A stretch of DNA of 64,000 nt from Sycobia sp. Sy_11 (taxonomy: Eukaryota > Arthropoda > Insecta > Hymenoptera > Epichrysomallidae): NCBI GenBank assembly GCA_018907035.1, contig JACCIC010000275.1:226501-290500 (forward strand). Direction: 5' to 3'. Under the pieces are notes generated by a model. The model saw only the letters and a list, made by a program, of their open reading frames with translations. It had not been told where the DNA came from and did not search any database. Below are positions 34,475-47,524 of the stretch, one piece after another (within the stretch, counting starts at the first letter, position 1; each line of letters opens with the position of its first letter). Made by a program: the position numbers and the translations under genes.

Positions 34475-37400
34475 TTTATCAAGATTAATGTACCAGGATG
34501 ATCCACTTTTAGTTGCTGCAGCTGCTACTGCAGCTGCAATTAAATTCCGTTCAAACTACTTACCTCCGATTGGAGTGTTTTGGGATATTGAAAATTGTCA
34601 GGTGATTTTTTATTGCTCTTTCTTTTGATTATTATTGCATGTACTGATGTCTTTTGCTGTAACTAATTTTAATTGTAGGTTCCCAAAGGTCGCTCGGCTA
34701 TGGCATTAACTCATGCAATTAGAGATAAATTTTTCTCAGGTTATAGGGAAGCCGAATTTATAGTTGTTTGTGATGTTCAGAAAGAAAATAAGCAAATACT
34801 ACAAGAGCTGAATGACGCGCAAGTAGATTTGATACATGTATCAGCTACTTGCAAGAATGCTGCCGATGAAAAACTTAGACAATCTATTAGAAGATTTGCT
34901 GACACACATGGTAGTCCAGCATGTATAATTTTAATATCAGGAGATGTTGATTTTGCTGCTGATTTAAGTGACCTGCGACATCGCAAGAAAATACGTGTTA
35001 TTTTATTACATCAGAAGAATAGTTCTGAAGCTTTAATAATGTGTGCTGATGAGCACTATGTTTTTGCTGACCTATTAGAACCTCTTCCATCTAGAACACC
35101 AAGCAAAGTAAGATTTCTCTTTATGATATCAATTGAAGTCTTACAAATTCGATCAACAATATATTGTTTTTAGGTATCTGAAACATATGATCTTCTTGTT
35201 TCTAATATTCCAAATGATATAGATGTTATTGGTATTAAACGTCGACTTAAACAATTGTCAAAGAACTGTGGAGGTAGAGTTGTACAAATTTGTCCAAATA
35301 CTGCAATTGTAAGATTTTACTCCAAAGAATATGCGGACAGGTAAATAAAATAGAAAGTTATTTGTATATAGAAAAGAGGGCGCAAATCGTCATGTTTCCC
35401 GCGAAATTGTATGGTATTCTCAGATTGGTAACATTGAATTATAGCTGCCAAAGTCGGCAAATGAGCTAATCGTAATATCAAACATAGTCAAAGTTAGAGA
35501 TCGTAGGAGCGGGGATACGTTCTATACGTAAATATACTGATTAAAATTTTAAATACGTATAGTGATGTAAAGGGCATCGTAACGCCCAATTTCAAACTAG
35601 TGGTTTAATACGGTAAAATCAGATTCAGAACTTCTTAATTTTTTCACAATACAATCGGCCGAATTTCAAGTTCGTTTTAGAAAAATTAAGGTAATCTAAA
35701 TTAAAATAAAGGTACAAAGTAATTTCAAAAGGAATTAGTAAGCTTCTTAAACATTGTATCAATCTGTTTGTTTAATATTACTTACTTACACTATTCGTTC
35801 TTTTTATATTTCTATTGATTTTCATTAGAGCACAGAAACGTATGCATGGAGAGTATATCTTCCATTCTAAAATAAGTGTAAAACTTTTAAAGGAAAAGGA
35901 TACAAGTTGTGGCTTCAAAAATCAAGGTAAATATAACATTTGAATCCATGTTAAGTGATGCTTTGTTTAGCTTTCCTTCCATTGACCTTGAAATGTTTAT
36001 ATTTCCTTTATTTTTTTTCTAATACATTTCTAAAATGATATAAATAGTTTACAAGTTGGACATTTTGAAATTGTTTTCTCATAAAATATTCTATTTGCAA
36101 CACTTTTAGATAATAACATTTATCTAAAATATGATTTTTTTCATTTAAGAACAATATAAATTAAAAATTTTATGTTTATAGAAAAAAGTGTTAGAGAAAG
36201 TACAGCTAGTGAATCTGAAGCTGTTGAAGAATCAACTAATGAAATGTTTGGTGTAGCAAGTTCAATACCTAGTGCAAGAAGCCTACCAGGAACTCCTCAT
36301 TATCCAGCAACTTCACCAGTTGTTGGTAATTTTTCCAGCTGGAATGGAATGCATTGTGTACCTCAAGGGTAATTGTGCTTCATTGTACTTACCTTATTCT
36401 TTTGTTTATCATATGTAGAATTTATTTCATACAGTGATGACATTCCGAGATGGAACTCTTGAGTCAAAGGTTGATTTTTATAAATCCCTACAGATTCGGG
36501 TTATGACGTTAGAAGCTTTGATCTTATCTGAAACTTTTAGATTATAAAAATAAATATCCAATTGTATATTTAGAATTAATATTAATTATCAAATAATTTA
36601 TGAATTTCAGAGTTTATCCATTACCTGCAACATTTGTTCCAACACCTTATCTTCTTAACAACAATTGTAGATCTTATACAGAACATGGAAGAAGTCAATC
36701 TCCTCAAATTTGGCAAATGACAAGTTCTCAGCAACAAGTACATCGTTATTGGGATGATCGTTGTAAGGTAAATCAATTTTTACTTCAACTTCAACTTCAA
36801 ATTTTAGTAAATTAAAAAAATATTTGTTTGCAGATGCGAGATTATACTGCTACTGAAACATCCAATTTTAGATCTACTCATATCCGAGGTGCTCAATTCC
36901 CTCATCAACCAGATTGGAATGTACCAAGACCACCATGGAGTGTTTCTACAAATCATAATGGCTCTAGTAATTAAATACTATACAGCATTTAGATTTTTAT
37001 GATTCAACTCTGTGAATTATTTTATTTTTTAAATTCTTATTATTTCAGTGTATACTCAGTCTCACAAAAGACGAAGTCCCACTCCAATGTTTACACCCCA
37101 CAATCAAGATCTCAACCATCGGAATAGTCAAGTAAGATTGAAATATTTCTTTTGTCTAAAATAGAAGTTATATTGTTATGTTTTTAGAGTCAGAATGTGA
37201 ACATTAGAAAAAATAACCGTACTCCATCACCTTATGATTTAAATACGTTGTCAAACAGTGTACAACGTACGGATCGTATATCTCCATACAGGCAAAGTGA
37301 TGCGGAAAATGAAGAAGTTGAAGTAAATATATTTTATACTCAAACATAAATATTAAATAGGATTGATTTAATTGTCCATCTTTGTTTCAGAATTTCTTCA

Positions 37401-40400
37401 GTCCGATTAATAATAGAAATAATAATGGTGTCTGTAATGGTGTATATACACCTATTGAACTTCAAGTTACAAATTTGGATCAAAATATTGATCCGAAGGA
37501 TATGAAACGTATTCTTTCTTCTGTATTTATGGAGCATGTTATGGTACAATAGTTACTTTTCAGATCAATTCTAACAAAGATTACTAATATTAATCATATT
37601 TATAATCATTTCAGGTTCTACAAGTATCTATCTTTATACAATCTGATGGAAACTTTTCAGCAACTGTAAAAGTGCCTTCACTTTCAGATGCGCAATATGC
37701 AATATCTCAACTTCATCGCCGCAAAGTTGGATACAAGCGCATTTTGATTTCATATGTTCATACTGGTGGACCAAATCCACAAATCGTTAGATCTCAAATT
37801 GTGATGTTGCTTCAAGAAGTTCCTGGACATAAATTACCTCTTTTTAAATTTCGTGAAATGTATGAAAGCCGCTTTATGATTTCAATAAGCATTTCTGAAA
37901 TATATAAAATGAAGGATGTATGTATTATTAGTGATGACCCAAGTGGACGAATGGTGTCTCTTAATCCAGATCACCGAAATACACCTTCTCCATGTTTAAA
38001 TGCTACTTTGGTAAATCAATAAAAGTTAAATTATTTTTCTAATTGTAGCAAATATAAGTGCTTACTATTGTATATATTATTTGATAAATTACCTATTTCA
38101 TAAGGTTTTTGTTTATAATACTTTATCTATTTCATTTTAGGATACTCAATCTTTAGAATTACCTTATTGTATTCATCATGCTCAAAAACCTTGGCCAGAT
38201 AAAGGTTGGGCAGAACAAGAGATGGCCTCTTTACCTGATATTAAAATATCTCTGAAAATTCTTTCAGAAAGAGTTCACAAGCTATTATCAACTCATAATG
38301 GTAGTTTACCTTTACCTAGGTAATTTATTTCTAAATATTATTATTCTTTATTTCTATTATCGATTAATTTATATTTGACTGGGCAAAATGATTTCAGTTT
38401 CCCGAGTTGCTACGAGGCGGAATTTGGCGGATCTCTTGAATTTGACAATAATGGCGTACCGCTAGAACATTTAGTATCCTGTTTACAAACTATAGAATTG
38501 AAACAGGGTATTGGTAGTGTTAAGCACATCGTTTGGTCTAGTAGTAAAAATCATGATGAGAGTCATGAAGGTAATGCGAAAATTTCTATTTCATTTCAAA
38601 TCATAACCTGAGATAAAATAATGAATTAAATTTATGAATTTTTTAGAAAACAAATGTATTAGTCCTCCATTAGCAAATCAACTGGCTCTTTTTAGTCGTG
38701 AATTGGTTGATCTATTAAAAACAGCCCCACGTTGTCAACTATCATTTAACCGCTTTATTCCAGCTTATCACCATCATTTTGGAAGACAGTGTAGAGTTGC
38801 GGATTATGGATTCACTAAATTAATTGACTTACTCGAAGCTTTGTCTCACACTGTACAGGTTAGTGAAAGTTATTACAAATTTATATTTAATTCATTTTAA
38901 CATTTAAAGATATATTATTCATTATATACATAGGTTATGGGTGAAGGCAATAAACGAATTGTAACATTGTCTCATCGTGCTCAAGTTCGTCGATTTACTT
39001 CCGATTTACTTAGAGTTTTGAAAGCTCAAGCTAGTAAACAAGTAACTCTTTTAGAGTTTCCAATTATTTATGCTCGAATCATTGGTAATTTCAATTTGTT
39101 ACTACGCATTTACTTATTTATTTAATCATTTTGATTAACTTTTAAATTATATTATTTTATAGGAAAACCATGGGATGTCTCAGATTATGGAGTTTGTGAA
39201 ATGGATGATATACTTAGTGAAGTTTCAGAAAATACTGTAATTGTAACAAACTGTAACAATGGTGAGGATCGCATGATTGTGATTCCAAAAAGGGAACAAA
39301 CTCCTGAAGAAATTGAACGCACTAGACAGTTTGGTACAGAGGTAAGTATATATTATTATTAAAATGAATTACTTAAGTATTTAATTAATACTAAAAATTA
39401 AAATAATTGTTAGGTTATTGAACTCTTAAAACATGCACCACAACAAAAAATGCTTTTCAATAAATTTGTTCCTTCCTATCATCATCATTTTGGACATCAG
39501 TGCCGTGTATCGGATTATGGTTTTACAAAGCTTATTGAATTATTTGAAGCAATACCTGATATTGTAAAAATAGAAGAAGTCAGTGGTGGTGAAAGAAGAA
39601 TTTCTTTAACAGAAAGAGAAGCTATCCGTGTTCTCAGTGAACAAATATCAAAACTGATTTCTCGTTTTGCGACAAATGGTCAACTTAATGTTTCAAATGT
39701 TGCTCAGACATTTCTTCAAGAATTTGGATTTGCATTACGCCCAGAATTATTTAACTGCAATTCTATGTTGCAACTCATGGAAAAACTTGAAGGAACTATT
39801 AAGGTAATTACTATATTTTTATATTACTATATTTTTACATTAATATATTTTAATAAATGTGCATACAAAATTAAATAATTATATATTTTTTACAGATTGT
39901 AAATACAAAAAATGGTGTCGCAATTGTATCAATAGATAGAACACATATTCAACACTTAGGTCTTGAATGTCGTAAAATATTAATGGATGTACCAGGTTGT
40001 TGTTTATCTGTAAATAAATTTCAACAGTGTTATGAGCAGTTTTATTACAGGAAATGTGCTATAGAAAAATACTCTCATAGCCTTGAGTCTTTTGTTCGCG
40101 TAAATATCTTTACTGTAAATATTTCAAAACCAATTAATTTGTTTTAATTCCTTAAATTAATTTTCTCTAGATTTTTAATGCTAACAATGAACGCTTTATT
40201 GAATTAACTCCACTACAACGATTTGCCTGTAATGTTCAACGTGTACTTATGCATAATAATGGAAAAATAAATCTGTCCCTATTCGAAGGGTCTTACTTAA
40301 AAGTTATTGGCTCTGCATGTAGAGCAGCTCAATATGGGTATCCAACACTTTATGCTCTCCTACGTGCAATACCATGTACAGTCACAATTAGAGATGTACG

Positions 40401-41768
40401 GCACAAAAAGAAAGTCATCCAACTTAATAAAAAACTTACTGGTAAATATTTAGTTTAATTTGTAGACACTATTTATTATTATTTTTTTACAATATAATGG
40501 ATATTACAAAGTATCAACATATGAGTAAAAAACATTTATGATTTCATTTTTATAGCTGTTGGTCTGTTACCTTCCACTTATAATTTGTCAACATCTCCAC
40601 ATCAAGACACAGATTCAAGCAATGATTCCATTGAAACTGACTTTCTTTCTTCACTTTCCTCGAATTCAGCCAATTTATCTTTAAGTATGAATGAACGTAC
40701 AAAATGGGATAATAATTCTCAGAAATTTTCTTGGAACGAAGAGCCAAATAGATGGGAGAAAAAATCTAACCATTGGGCACTTTCAAATACCGATGAATCG
40801 CAAAAATGGTTGTCACTGGAAAATAGAGGCGACAGTCTCTTTGATAGTTTTGAAAAAGTAGCAAATACTTTTCCTCCGCCGCCTCCAAAACCTGATTCTC
40901 CAGAAGTAAGTAACTATTTCGTTGTTATATAAAATTATATAGATATAAAAACTTTGTCATTTGAAAAAAAGTTAGGTAGGTTTCTTTTATTTTATCTCAT
41001 TTTATGTGCCAGCGTGCACACACTCATACAATTTATGAATCGATTCTTATATTGTTAATATAATATTAGGATTCTCAAAGTAAAGAAGATCATTGGCAAT
41101 CTTCTTTTTGGACCACGCCTCCACAGTTTAAATACATGCAAGACATGAGTTCTACAAATGTTGAGGTAAATATATAGTAATATTGCATATCTATATATAT
41201 ATATAAATATATATTGCATATATGTATTAATTAGTTTTTATTTTTTAAAATAAATTTCTCAATTAGGTGCCTCCATTAACTTTGTCACCATTGAACCAAA
41301 TTTCAAATAGTGAAACATCAAATTTAATATCACCTACAAAAAATCTTTTACCAGCAGCTGCAAATCCTTTAGATCCTCGCGTATCACCATATTTTTCAAA
41401 TAAACATAATGCAGTAGTTGCTCCGCATCCATCTGAATTACCGTTACCATCTTTGTCATTCTCACCAAAGAAAAATCCCACACAATGTGGAAATTCAGAA
41501 AATTCTTCAATGAATAATACAGACGTTTCGATCTCATCTGCTACGCCTCAAAATGAAATAGGCACAGAAAAAGAGAAGGTTGATAGAATTAATAATACTA
41601 CTCCCAGTAAACGCTGTAAGAGAATTATATAAATATATATTATATAAATATTCTTTAAATATATTTTTATACATTGATGTTATGTTTAAGTTTAATTTTT
41701 TTATTTTAGCATTATTTGGAAAGTGTCGTTTAGCTGCTCAATTTAATAAACCACCTTTTGATTCATAA
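34206..41768 (+). CDS. MARF1: MARF1 / limkain-b1 (NYN nuclease, RRM and LOTUS protein), complete, 23 exons
   Basis: 1648 residues. MARF1 is an RNA-binding endonuclease that silences transcripts, including transposon and meiotic mRNAs in mouse oocytes. The NYN domain (about residues 121-265) shows the acidic sites WDIENC (D127), VVCDVQ (D164) and SGDVDF (D221, D223). RRM1 begins [15 protein letters not shown]2 is near 617-693 ([12 protein letters not shown]). Eight LOTUS/OST-HTH repeats follow, two sharing YHHHFG plus [12 protein letters not shown]. Exons: 34206-34601, 34679-35107, 35174-35340, 35829-35926, 36182-36368, 36611-36767, 36834-36966, 37049-37131, 37188-37322, 37391-37543, 37615-38010, 38141-38319, 38398-38570, 38647-38858, 38934-39084, 39163-39341, 39414-39803, 39896-40099, 40171-40441, 40556-40905, 41070-41165, 41267-41615, 41710-41768. 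All joins are GT-AG and in frame. Tandem TGA stops just upstream fix the start. Length is close to human MARF1 (about 1740). Confidence 0.95.
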
Positions 41769-41920
41769 GACCACAACAGCGAATATTTTGAGAAATTTTG
41801 TTATTTAGAAATTATTATTATTATTAGAATAGAAAGAAATCATGTGCTTGTTTGTAAATGCGTATGTCTACTTTGTGAGTAATTTATTTTTTTTTAATTT
41901 ATACAAGTACCTACGGTCTA

Positions 41921-41926
41921 AATAAA
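41921..41926 (+). terminator. MARF1 polyadenylation signal candidate
   Basis: AATAAA 153 nt after the MARF1 stop, followed by GCCT and a T-rich stretch. Confidence 0.55.
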
Positions 41927-43928
41927 GCCTATTTGATCTCAGTAGGTACTTCAGTAAAATTTCATGTCAACTATACTTGCCAACGAAATATCGTATCATA
42001 ATTATACACCAGTATCATTATAGTCATTATGTACATTATTATAAGGTCCATTTAAACTCATTAGAAATGATCTTATAGAATCTTATATATTAGAGATCCT
42101 ATATTTAGATCATGCAGCATTTCCTTGTCTGTGATAAATATCATGTACAAAATGATTAGTATGGATTTAAATGAGCAGTTCAGATCAAGCACACCTTTTT
42201 TGAATCAATTTTAGTTGCAGGTCAACATTTCTACAATAATTTTTTTATTAATCAATATTAAAAAAATGCAATATAATGTAATTGTATTAGTATGATTATT
42301 TTTTAATCTACTGTTATATTGGTTTAGAGTAATATTAATCGAAAAAATTGTGCTTCGATTGTGAGAGGTTTTAATAGATCAAATATAATTGGAAACTGTG
42401 TAGATACGATAACACTTATGTTATATTACAAAAGAATTCTTGTAAAATATCTGCGAAAACATGAATGATTATATAATTGTTGTAAAAAATAATTTCGATC
42501 CTCGAGAATGAACGGCTTTCTATCTCGAGCGTATTGATAAAAGGATATAATATAATAAAACGAAATAGTGCGAGTTTTTAAAATTGCGTAATCATCTAGC
42601 GAAAGTAATTGGTAGTTGGCATTTTATTCAAAAGGCAAAAAAAATTAGCGCAAAACTTTTGACACATAAAAAAGTAAATCGTATAATGTGATGTATATTT
42701 GTATATGTACGTTAGACCAGTAGAGTCTTTGTTTTGTCCTCTATATTTTAAGTTGGAAACGTATTACTTCTTTAATAATTTAAAAAGTGTGATGCACTAC
42801 TTTATAATTGGTTTGAATGCCTTTTAATCTCTAGCGCTTTGATACAATATTTAGTTTTTTAAGAATCGAGATTTATTTAATTTTGTAATGAAAATTTAAA
42901 CTTCCTCTTGTGTGTGCTGCAAGCAGCTACTTGATAGTAGTTTTTTTAAAAATCAAAATTAAAGGAGCAGATACTTGCGAGAAAATAAAGTTTTTTCCTT
43001 TTTTATCTATAATTGTGTAATAAATATTCGAGACAAGTAAAAAATAGATAATTCTAGTAAACGAGAAAATTCTACATATTAGGTGGTCGATTATTGACTT
43101 TGGAATAAAATTACAATCTTAACAATTAAACACAACTTTAATAATCATAGTAATTATTTTGTGTGTAATAATCAAGAAATATATAAATAACTGTAAAATA
43201 TTTATTTATAGTTGTCTATAATATTCCTTTTTCTTGCATTTTTATTTAAAATTAACAAACTTTGATAAATAAAATAATTGTTTTTTTTTTATTTTAAAAT
43301 TTTAAGAAATAAGAAATTGCGATTTTCAAAATGAAATATTTCTCGTCTACTAAATATAGATTGGGTTAAACTTTAACTTATAAATATTAAAATTGATATA
43401 GCAAACTTGTTAGATAAAATATACGTGTTAAATTTACAATAATTTAAAATCAAGAAAAATTTTATATTTACAAATTGTTAATCTCGTTTATTTATTTATT
43501 ACTGTGTAATGATTGATAAATGTTTTTTATTTGTTACACGTAATTTTATTTATAAATTATCTACAAATGATTTAACTAGTTTGTAAGCTGCGATCGAAAG
43601 AAAAATTTTATAAAACTTGTATTTCATTGCCACTGAATCTTATCTTAATAATTAGTTCAATCAAAAATTAGGTTGTAAAGTAGTTGTGGCAATTTATAAC
43701 AGTTTATATAAAATGCGTTTTATTTTTGGATAATATTAGCAATGAACACAATGTAAACAAAGAAATTAATTGCAATCAAAAGAAAAGTGCATAATAGCCT
43801 AAAGTGGACGCGATAGTTTAGATATTTTTATATTTATACATTATATCTTATGAAAAAATAAAGCATTTCATTTTTTTAAAAAATTTTTCTTTACAGTAAT
43901 TTAATGGTTTTTTTTCTTTTAACCAAAA

Positions 43929-43934
43929 TTTATT
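43929..43934 (-). terminator. NDUFB10 polyadenylation signal candidate
   Basis: AATAAA on the minus strand, about 91 nt beyond the NDUFB10 stop codon. Confidence 0.5.
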
Positions 43935-44024
43935 TAAATAACTGTACATAATTTGTCTTACAAATTTTTCTACATAATTGTTTCAATTAATGAATAACAT
44001 TAGTAACCATTGAGAAATAAATGA

Positions 44025-44795
44025 TTATTCTTCATCAATATGGTATTTTTCTTTTTTCATTCCTGAACCAATTGGTCCATGTCTGCGTTCCCAAACCATT
44101 CGATGCTTCTGTTTTGCAAAGGCAAATTTCACATGTGGGTGTGCACCAAGATCACCATCTAAAAATGCGAATGAATATTAGTATGTATTTAAATGTAGTA
44201 TAAATTTTAAATAAAGTTAAGTAATGAAGTTAAGTAAAAAATTTACACTTTGAAAACCAGTTAGCAGCATTTTGATTGTAGTAGTCCCAAAGAGTTTCGC
44301 ACCTGGCTTCTCTTTCATTGTAATCTATATGATTACAATGTTCATAACGCTGCCTCAAAATACTCAGAATATGATCATCAACACGTCTAAAAGTAAAAAA
44401 AATGAACCAAATATTCGATTGATATATTGACTAAAAATTAAAATATACGAAGATTATTTATACTTGTCTCGAAGAAATTGTTGGTTTGCCTCGTAAATAC
44501 AAACCAAATCGTCTGAATAACATTCATCGATCGTTGGAACTCGTTGAAATTTTTGATGATAATATGGATATGATTTTCGATTTGGTTCAACAATTTTTTC
44601 TAAAATAAAAAAAAACGGTGATTTTAGAAGACAAGTAGTACTGTTTAGATAATCTAACCTAACATTGAAAGAAAAATAGAGTCGATTAGATAATAGCAAA
44701 GTAGTATTATTACCTCGGAAAAGAGTTACTGGTGTATCAAGAATATTGTATACAGAATTTATAAAACGAAGGAGAGGATTTCTACCCTCTTCCAT
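44025..44795 (-). CDS. NDUFB10: NADH dehydrogenase (ubiquinone) 1 beta subcomplex subunit 10 (PDSW), four exons
   Basis: 163-residue accessory subunit of mitochondrial complex I, on the intermembrane-space side of the membrane arm. Exons (minus strand): 44714-44795, 44464-44599, 44247-44386, 44025-44158; GT-AG introns with phases 1, 2 and 1. The start is ATG at 44795-44793 (MEEGRNPLLRF). Family landmarks: YHQKFQRVPTIDECYSDD, then DDHILSILRQRYEHC, then NWFSKYGDLGAH, then FAKQKHRMVWERRHGP near the end. Cysteines in DECYSDDLVC and the RYEHC/ARCETLW region fit the CHCH-like oxidised cysteines of this subunit. There is no cleavable presequence. The gene is compact, with short introns, and converges with MARF1. 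It matches the usual insect length. Confidence 0.94.
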
Positions 44796-45294
44796 AATTG
44801 CACTTTAACTTCTTATAGGCTAAGTATAATTCGATACAAGTTTCTGGCCGGCCTGGCGCACAGTAGTGTCCTAAGGCCAAAGAAGCGATACTGCTCGACT
44901 TTCGTTTTTCCCTTATGCTTTTACCGACTAACTACTTTTTAAATATTCTGTTGTGCTTTTCGGTTTTTGATCAAGGGCTGCATTGAAACCTAAGTCTGGC
45001 ACAAGTTTAAAGCAGACGACTTTGCTCCATTTTGCCGTTTTTCTTAATTATTCTGTTTAATTATTAGATGTAATTACACATGAACTTGTTAATATATGCA
45101 CCCCGACTTCTAACTTTGAACGTTTTCTTCTTCTTTATATAGATAGAAAATATTGTCTTTTTCGAATCTTTTTCTTAGTTCATATACATTTTGAGTATGT
45201 CGCACGTAGCACTGCTTGGGCTTGGGTATTCATGTTTGCATAATCGTGGAATAAAAGGTACCTCTATTATCGATATCAAATCACAATTAATAAA

Positions 45295-45354
<60 letters not shown>

Positions 45355-45574
45355 ATATATACATATATACAAACACCATAAAAACAAATATAGATTCTAT
45401 GAATTGCGTATTTTTAACTAATCAGTACGTACGTTGCTTCTCTAAGTTGTTCTGAAGGTTTTAAGCATGCATTTCGATAAAAGACTTTAAAAATTATACG
45501 AAAGGCCTTATTTTATCATTTTTCAAATATTTTAATTATAATTAAATTTGATATATTACATATCCTGTTTTGTA
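44796..45574. other. NDUFB10 upstream region
   Basis: Contains a small GC-rich patch (CTGGCCGGCCTGGCGCAC near 44848), a plausible NDUFB10 promoter, and an (AT)n tract at 45299-45350. No gene. Confidence 0.5.
45299..45350. repeat. (AT)n microsatellite
   Basis: About 26 AT units. Confidence 0.95.
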
Positions 45575-45837
45575 AGGGGATGTCGGAGTAACATATAATC
45601 ACCAAAAGGTCCTCATGTCAAAAGACTTGATGATGATTTTTCACAATATAACAATTTGTGCATCTGCACTTCAATTGTACAAAATGGTTATGGTTAGTGA
45701 GCTTTGTGTGAATGTCAATAGTCACGGTAAATAAATATAATTAAAACATGTGTTCAAATATAAGGACAGAGGATCTGCTCAATTACGTCTGTTACGTGAT
45801 ACTAATATGACGGTCAAATTTTGGTCCGACATCTCCT
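45575..45837. mobile_element. 263 bp MITE with TA duplication
   Basis: Inverted ends AGGGGATGTCGGA and TCCGACATCTCCT (one mismatch) are each flanked by TA (45573-45574 and 45838-45839). No coding capacity. The size, short repeats and TA target fit a Tc1/mariner-mobilised miniature element; the mobilising family is unknown. Confidence 0.75.
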
Positions 45838-46193
45838 TATTAGGAGAAACTTACAAAATTTCGAGTTATGTAATTATACATGATCTTATTAAATAAAGTG
45901 TTTTTATTAGAACCAGAACTTTTTACTACTTGAAGTTGTACTGTATGTGTTCTGGATGATTAATTATTATAATATTTACGAATACTTGAGAGGTTTATTA
46001 ACAGAATTATTTTTAGCCCTAGAAATTATTTCTACACAAGTTAAACTGTATCAAATGAAATTATATTACAATTGATTTTGCTCTCTGGAACTTTTTATTG
46101 TTATATAGATAATTATGTTTAAACAATTATATTATATACACACTTGTACAAATTATTTTTTTATTTTCGTTGTCTGACCTTTAGTTATTTTAA

Positions 46194-46197
<4 letters not shown>

Positions 46198-46243
<46 letters not shown>
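46198..46243. repeat. (AT)n microsatellite
   Basis: About 22 AT units. Confidence 0.95.
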
Positions 46244-46247
<4 letters not shown>

Positions 46248-46791
46248 TTCAATTTTCAGGTTATTTATAGCTAATACAATACAAGACTTCCATATTGAAA
46301 TGAAAAATAAATATATTTAAAATAATATTCATTTTTATCAGTTCTCATCAGGGGTGGCAAATTGAGTATGCAAATCAGAGCAAATTTTATATCCAAGAAA
46401 TCCCTGGGTATACGAATTTGATACGAAGAAATTCCAAAAAGCTCTTATGTTAAAAAAAAAATATGCTGAGTTTCTCAATGAAAAATGTCACGTGATAAAT
46501 CGCGTCGAACCTTAAGCTCCAAAACAAACATATCCCAATTATGGTGTTGATTTAAATATTAAACCGCTCTATTATAGATAGGCATGGAAAGTTCTATAAG
46601 CTTTTCAAATTACCTATAGCACACGGAATCCGATTAAAAGAACTGGAGAAAATAAGTAAATTTTTTTTTAATATTACAATTAGTGAACATAAGATGAAAA
46701 TTCAGATAGAGAAATAGACGGAAAAAGATTCTTACAGCAAAGAAACATATTAATAAGTTATACTTAAAATAATAAACCTTTTTGGAAAAAA

Positions 46792-47524
46792 ATTAATAAA
46801 TATTTTTATCGGTCTTACAGTCTTTATAATATAATATATTGGTTAAAATAATGACAGTCAGATTGTCTTTGTTTATGATCACTCCCGTAGAATCTGAAAT
46901 AAAATTTATTAGTAAAATAAATTATATCAGAAATTTAAAAATAAAAATAAAATAAAATTAATAATAAAATAAAAATAAAAATAAAAATACAATAATAAGT
47001 AAAATAAAAATAAAAAATAATAATAGTAGTTATTCTATGTTAGTAAAGAACAACCTGACTGCCCCATCACCTTAAATTTAGGATCATCTTCTTGTCCAAC
47101 GTTTCACCCAAAAAACTGAGTTTTAAAGTTAAGTACTTTAAACTGAGTTTTTAAGTTTTAAGTACTTAGTTTTACTAAACGTAGTTTTAGTTCCTAAGGA
47201 TCAACCGTACCGGTTCGAAACGTCGGACAAGAAGGTAATCATAAATTTAAGGTGGTGGGGCAGTCAGGTTGTCTTTTACTAACGTAGAATAAGTACTTTT
47301 ATTATTTTTTATTTTACTTATTATTGTATTTTTATTTTTATTTTTATTTTATTATTAATTTTATTTTATTTTTATTTTGAATTTTCTGATATAATTTATT
47401 GTAGTAATAAGTTTTATTTCCGATTCTACGGGGGTGAATATAAACAAGGACAGTCTGACTGTCATTATTTTAACTAATATATTATATTATAAAGACTATA
47501 AGACCGATAAAAATATTTATTAAT
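46792..47524. mobile_element. 733 bp palindromic (hairpin) repeat element
   Basis: Two arms of about 310 bp in inverted orientation meet near 47.15 kb. Matching landmarks: ATTAATAAATATTTTTATCG at the left edge with its complement at the right edge; GACAGTCAGATTGTC versus GACAGTCTGACTGTC; and CAACCTGACTGCCCCA with its complement near 47257. The T/A-rich ATAAAAATAAAA tracts are also mirrored. Point differences show the arms have diverged. No reading frame. A related half-copy lies at 8948-9090. Confidence 0.8.

Larger units (their letters stand above)
41769..44024. other. convergent 3' region between MARF1 and NDUFB10
   Basis: 2.3 kb of very AT-rich sequence with no gene, where the two transcripts end tail to tail. 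A MARF1 poly(A) signal lies near the left edge and an NDUFB10 one near the right. A second plus-strand AATAAAG near 43857 could serve a longer MARF1 3' UTR. Confidence 0.6.
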
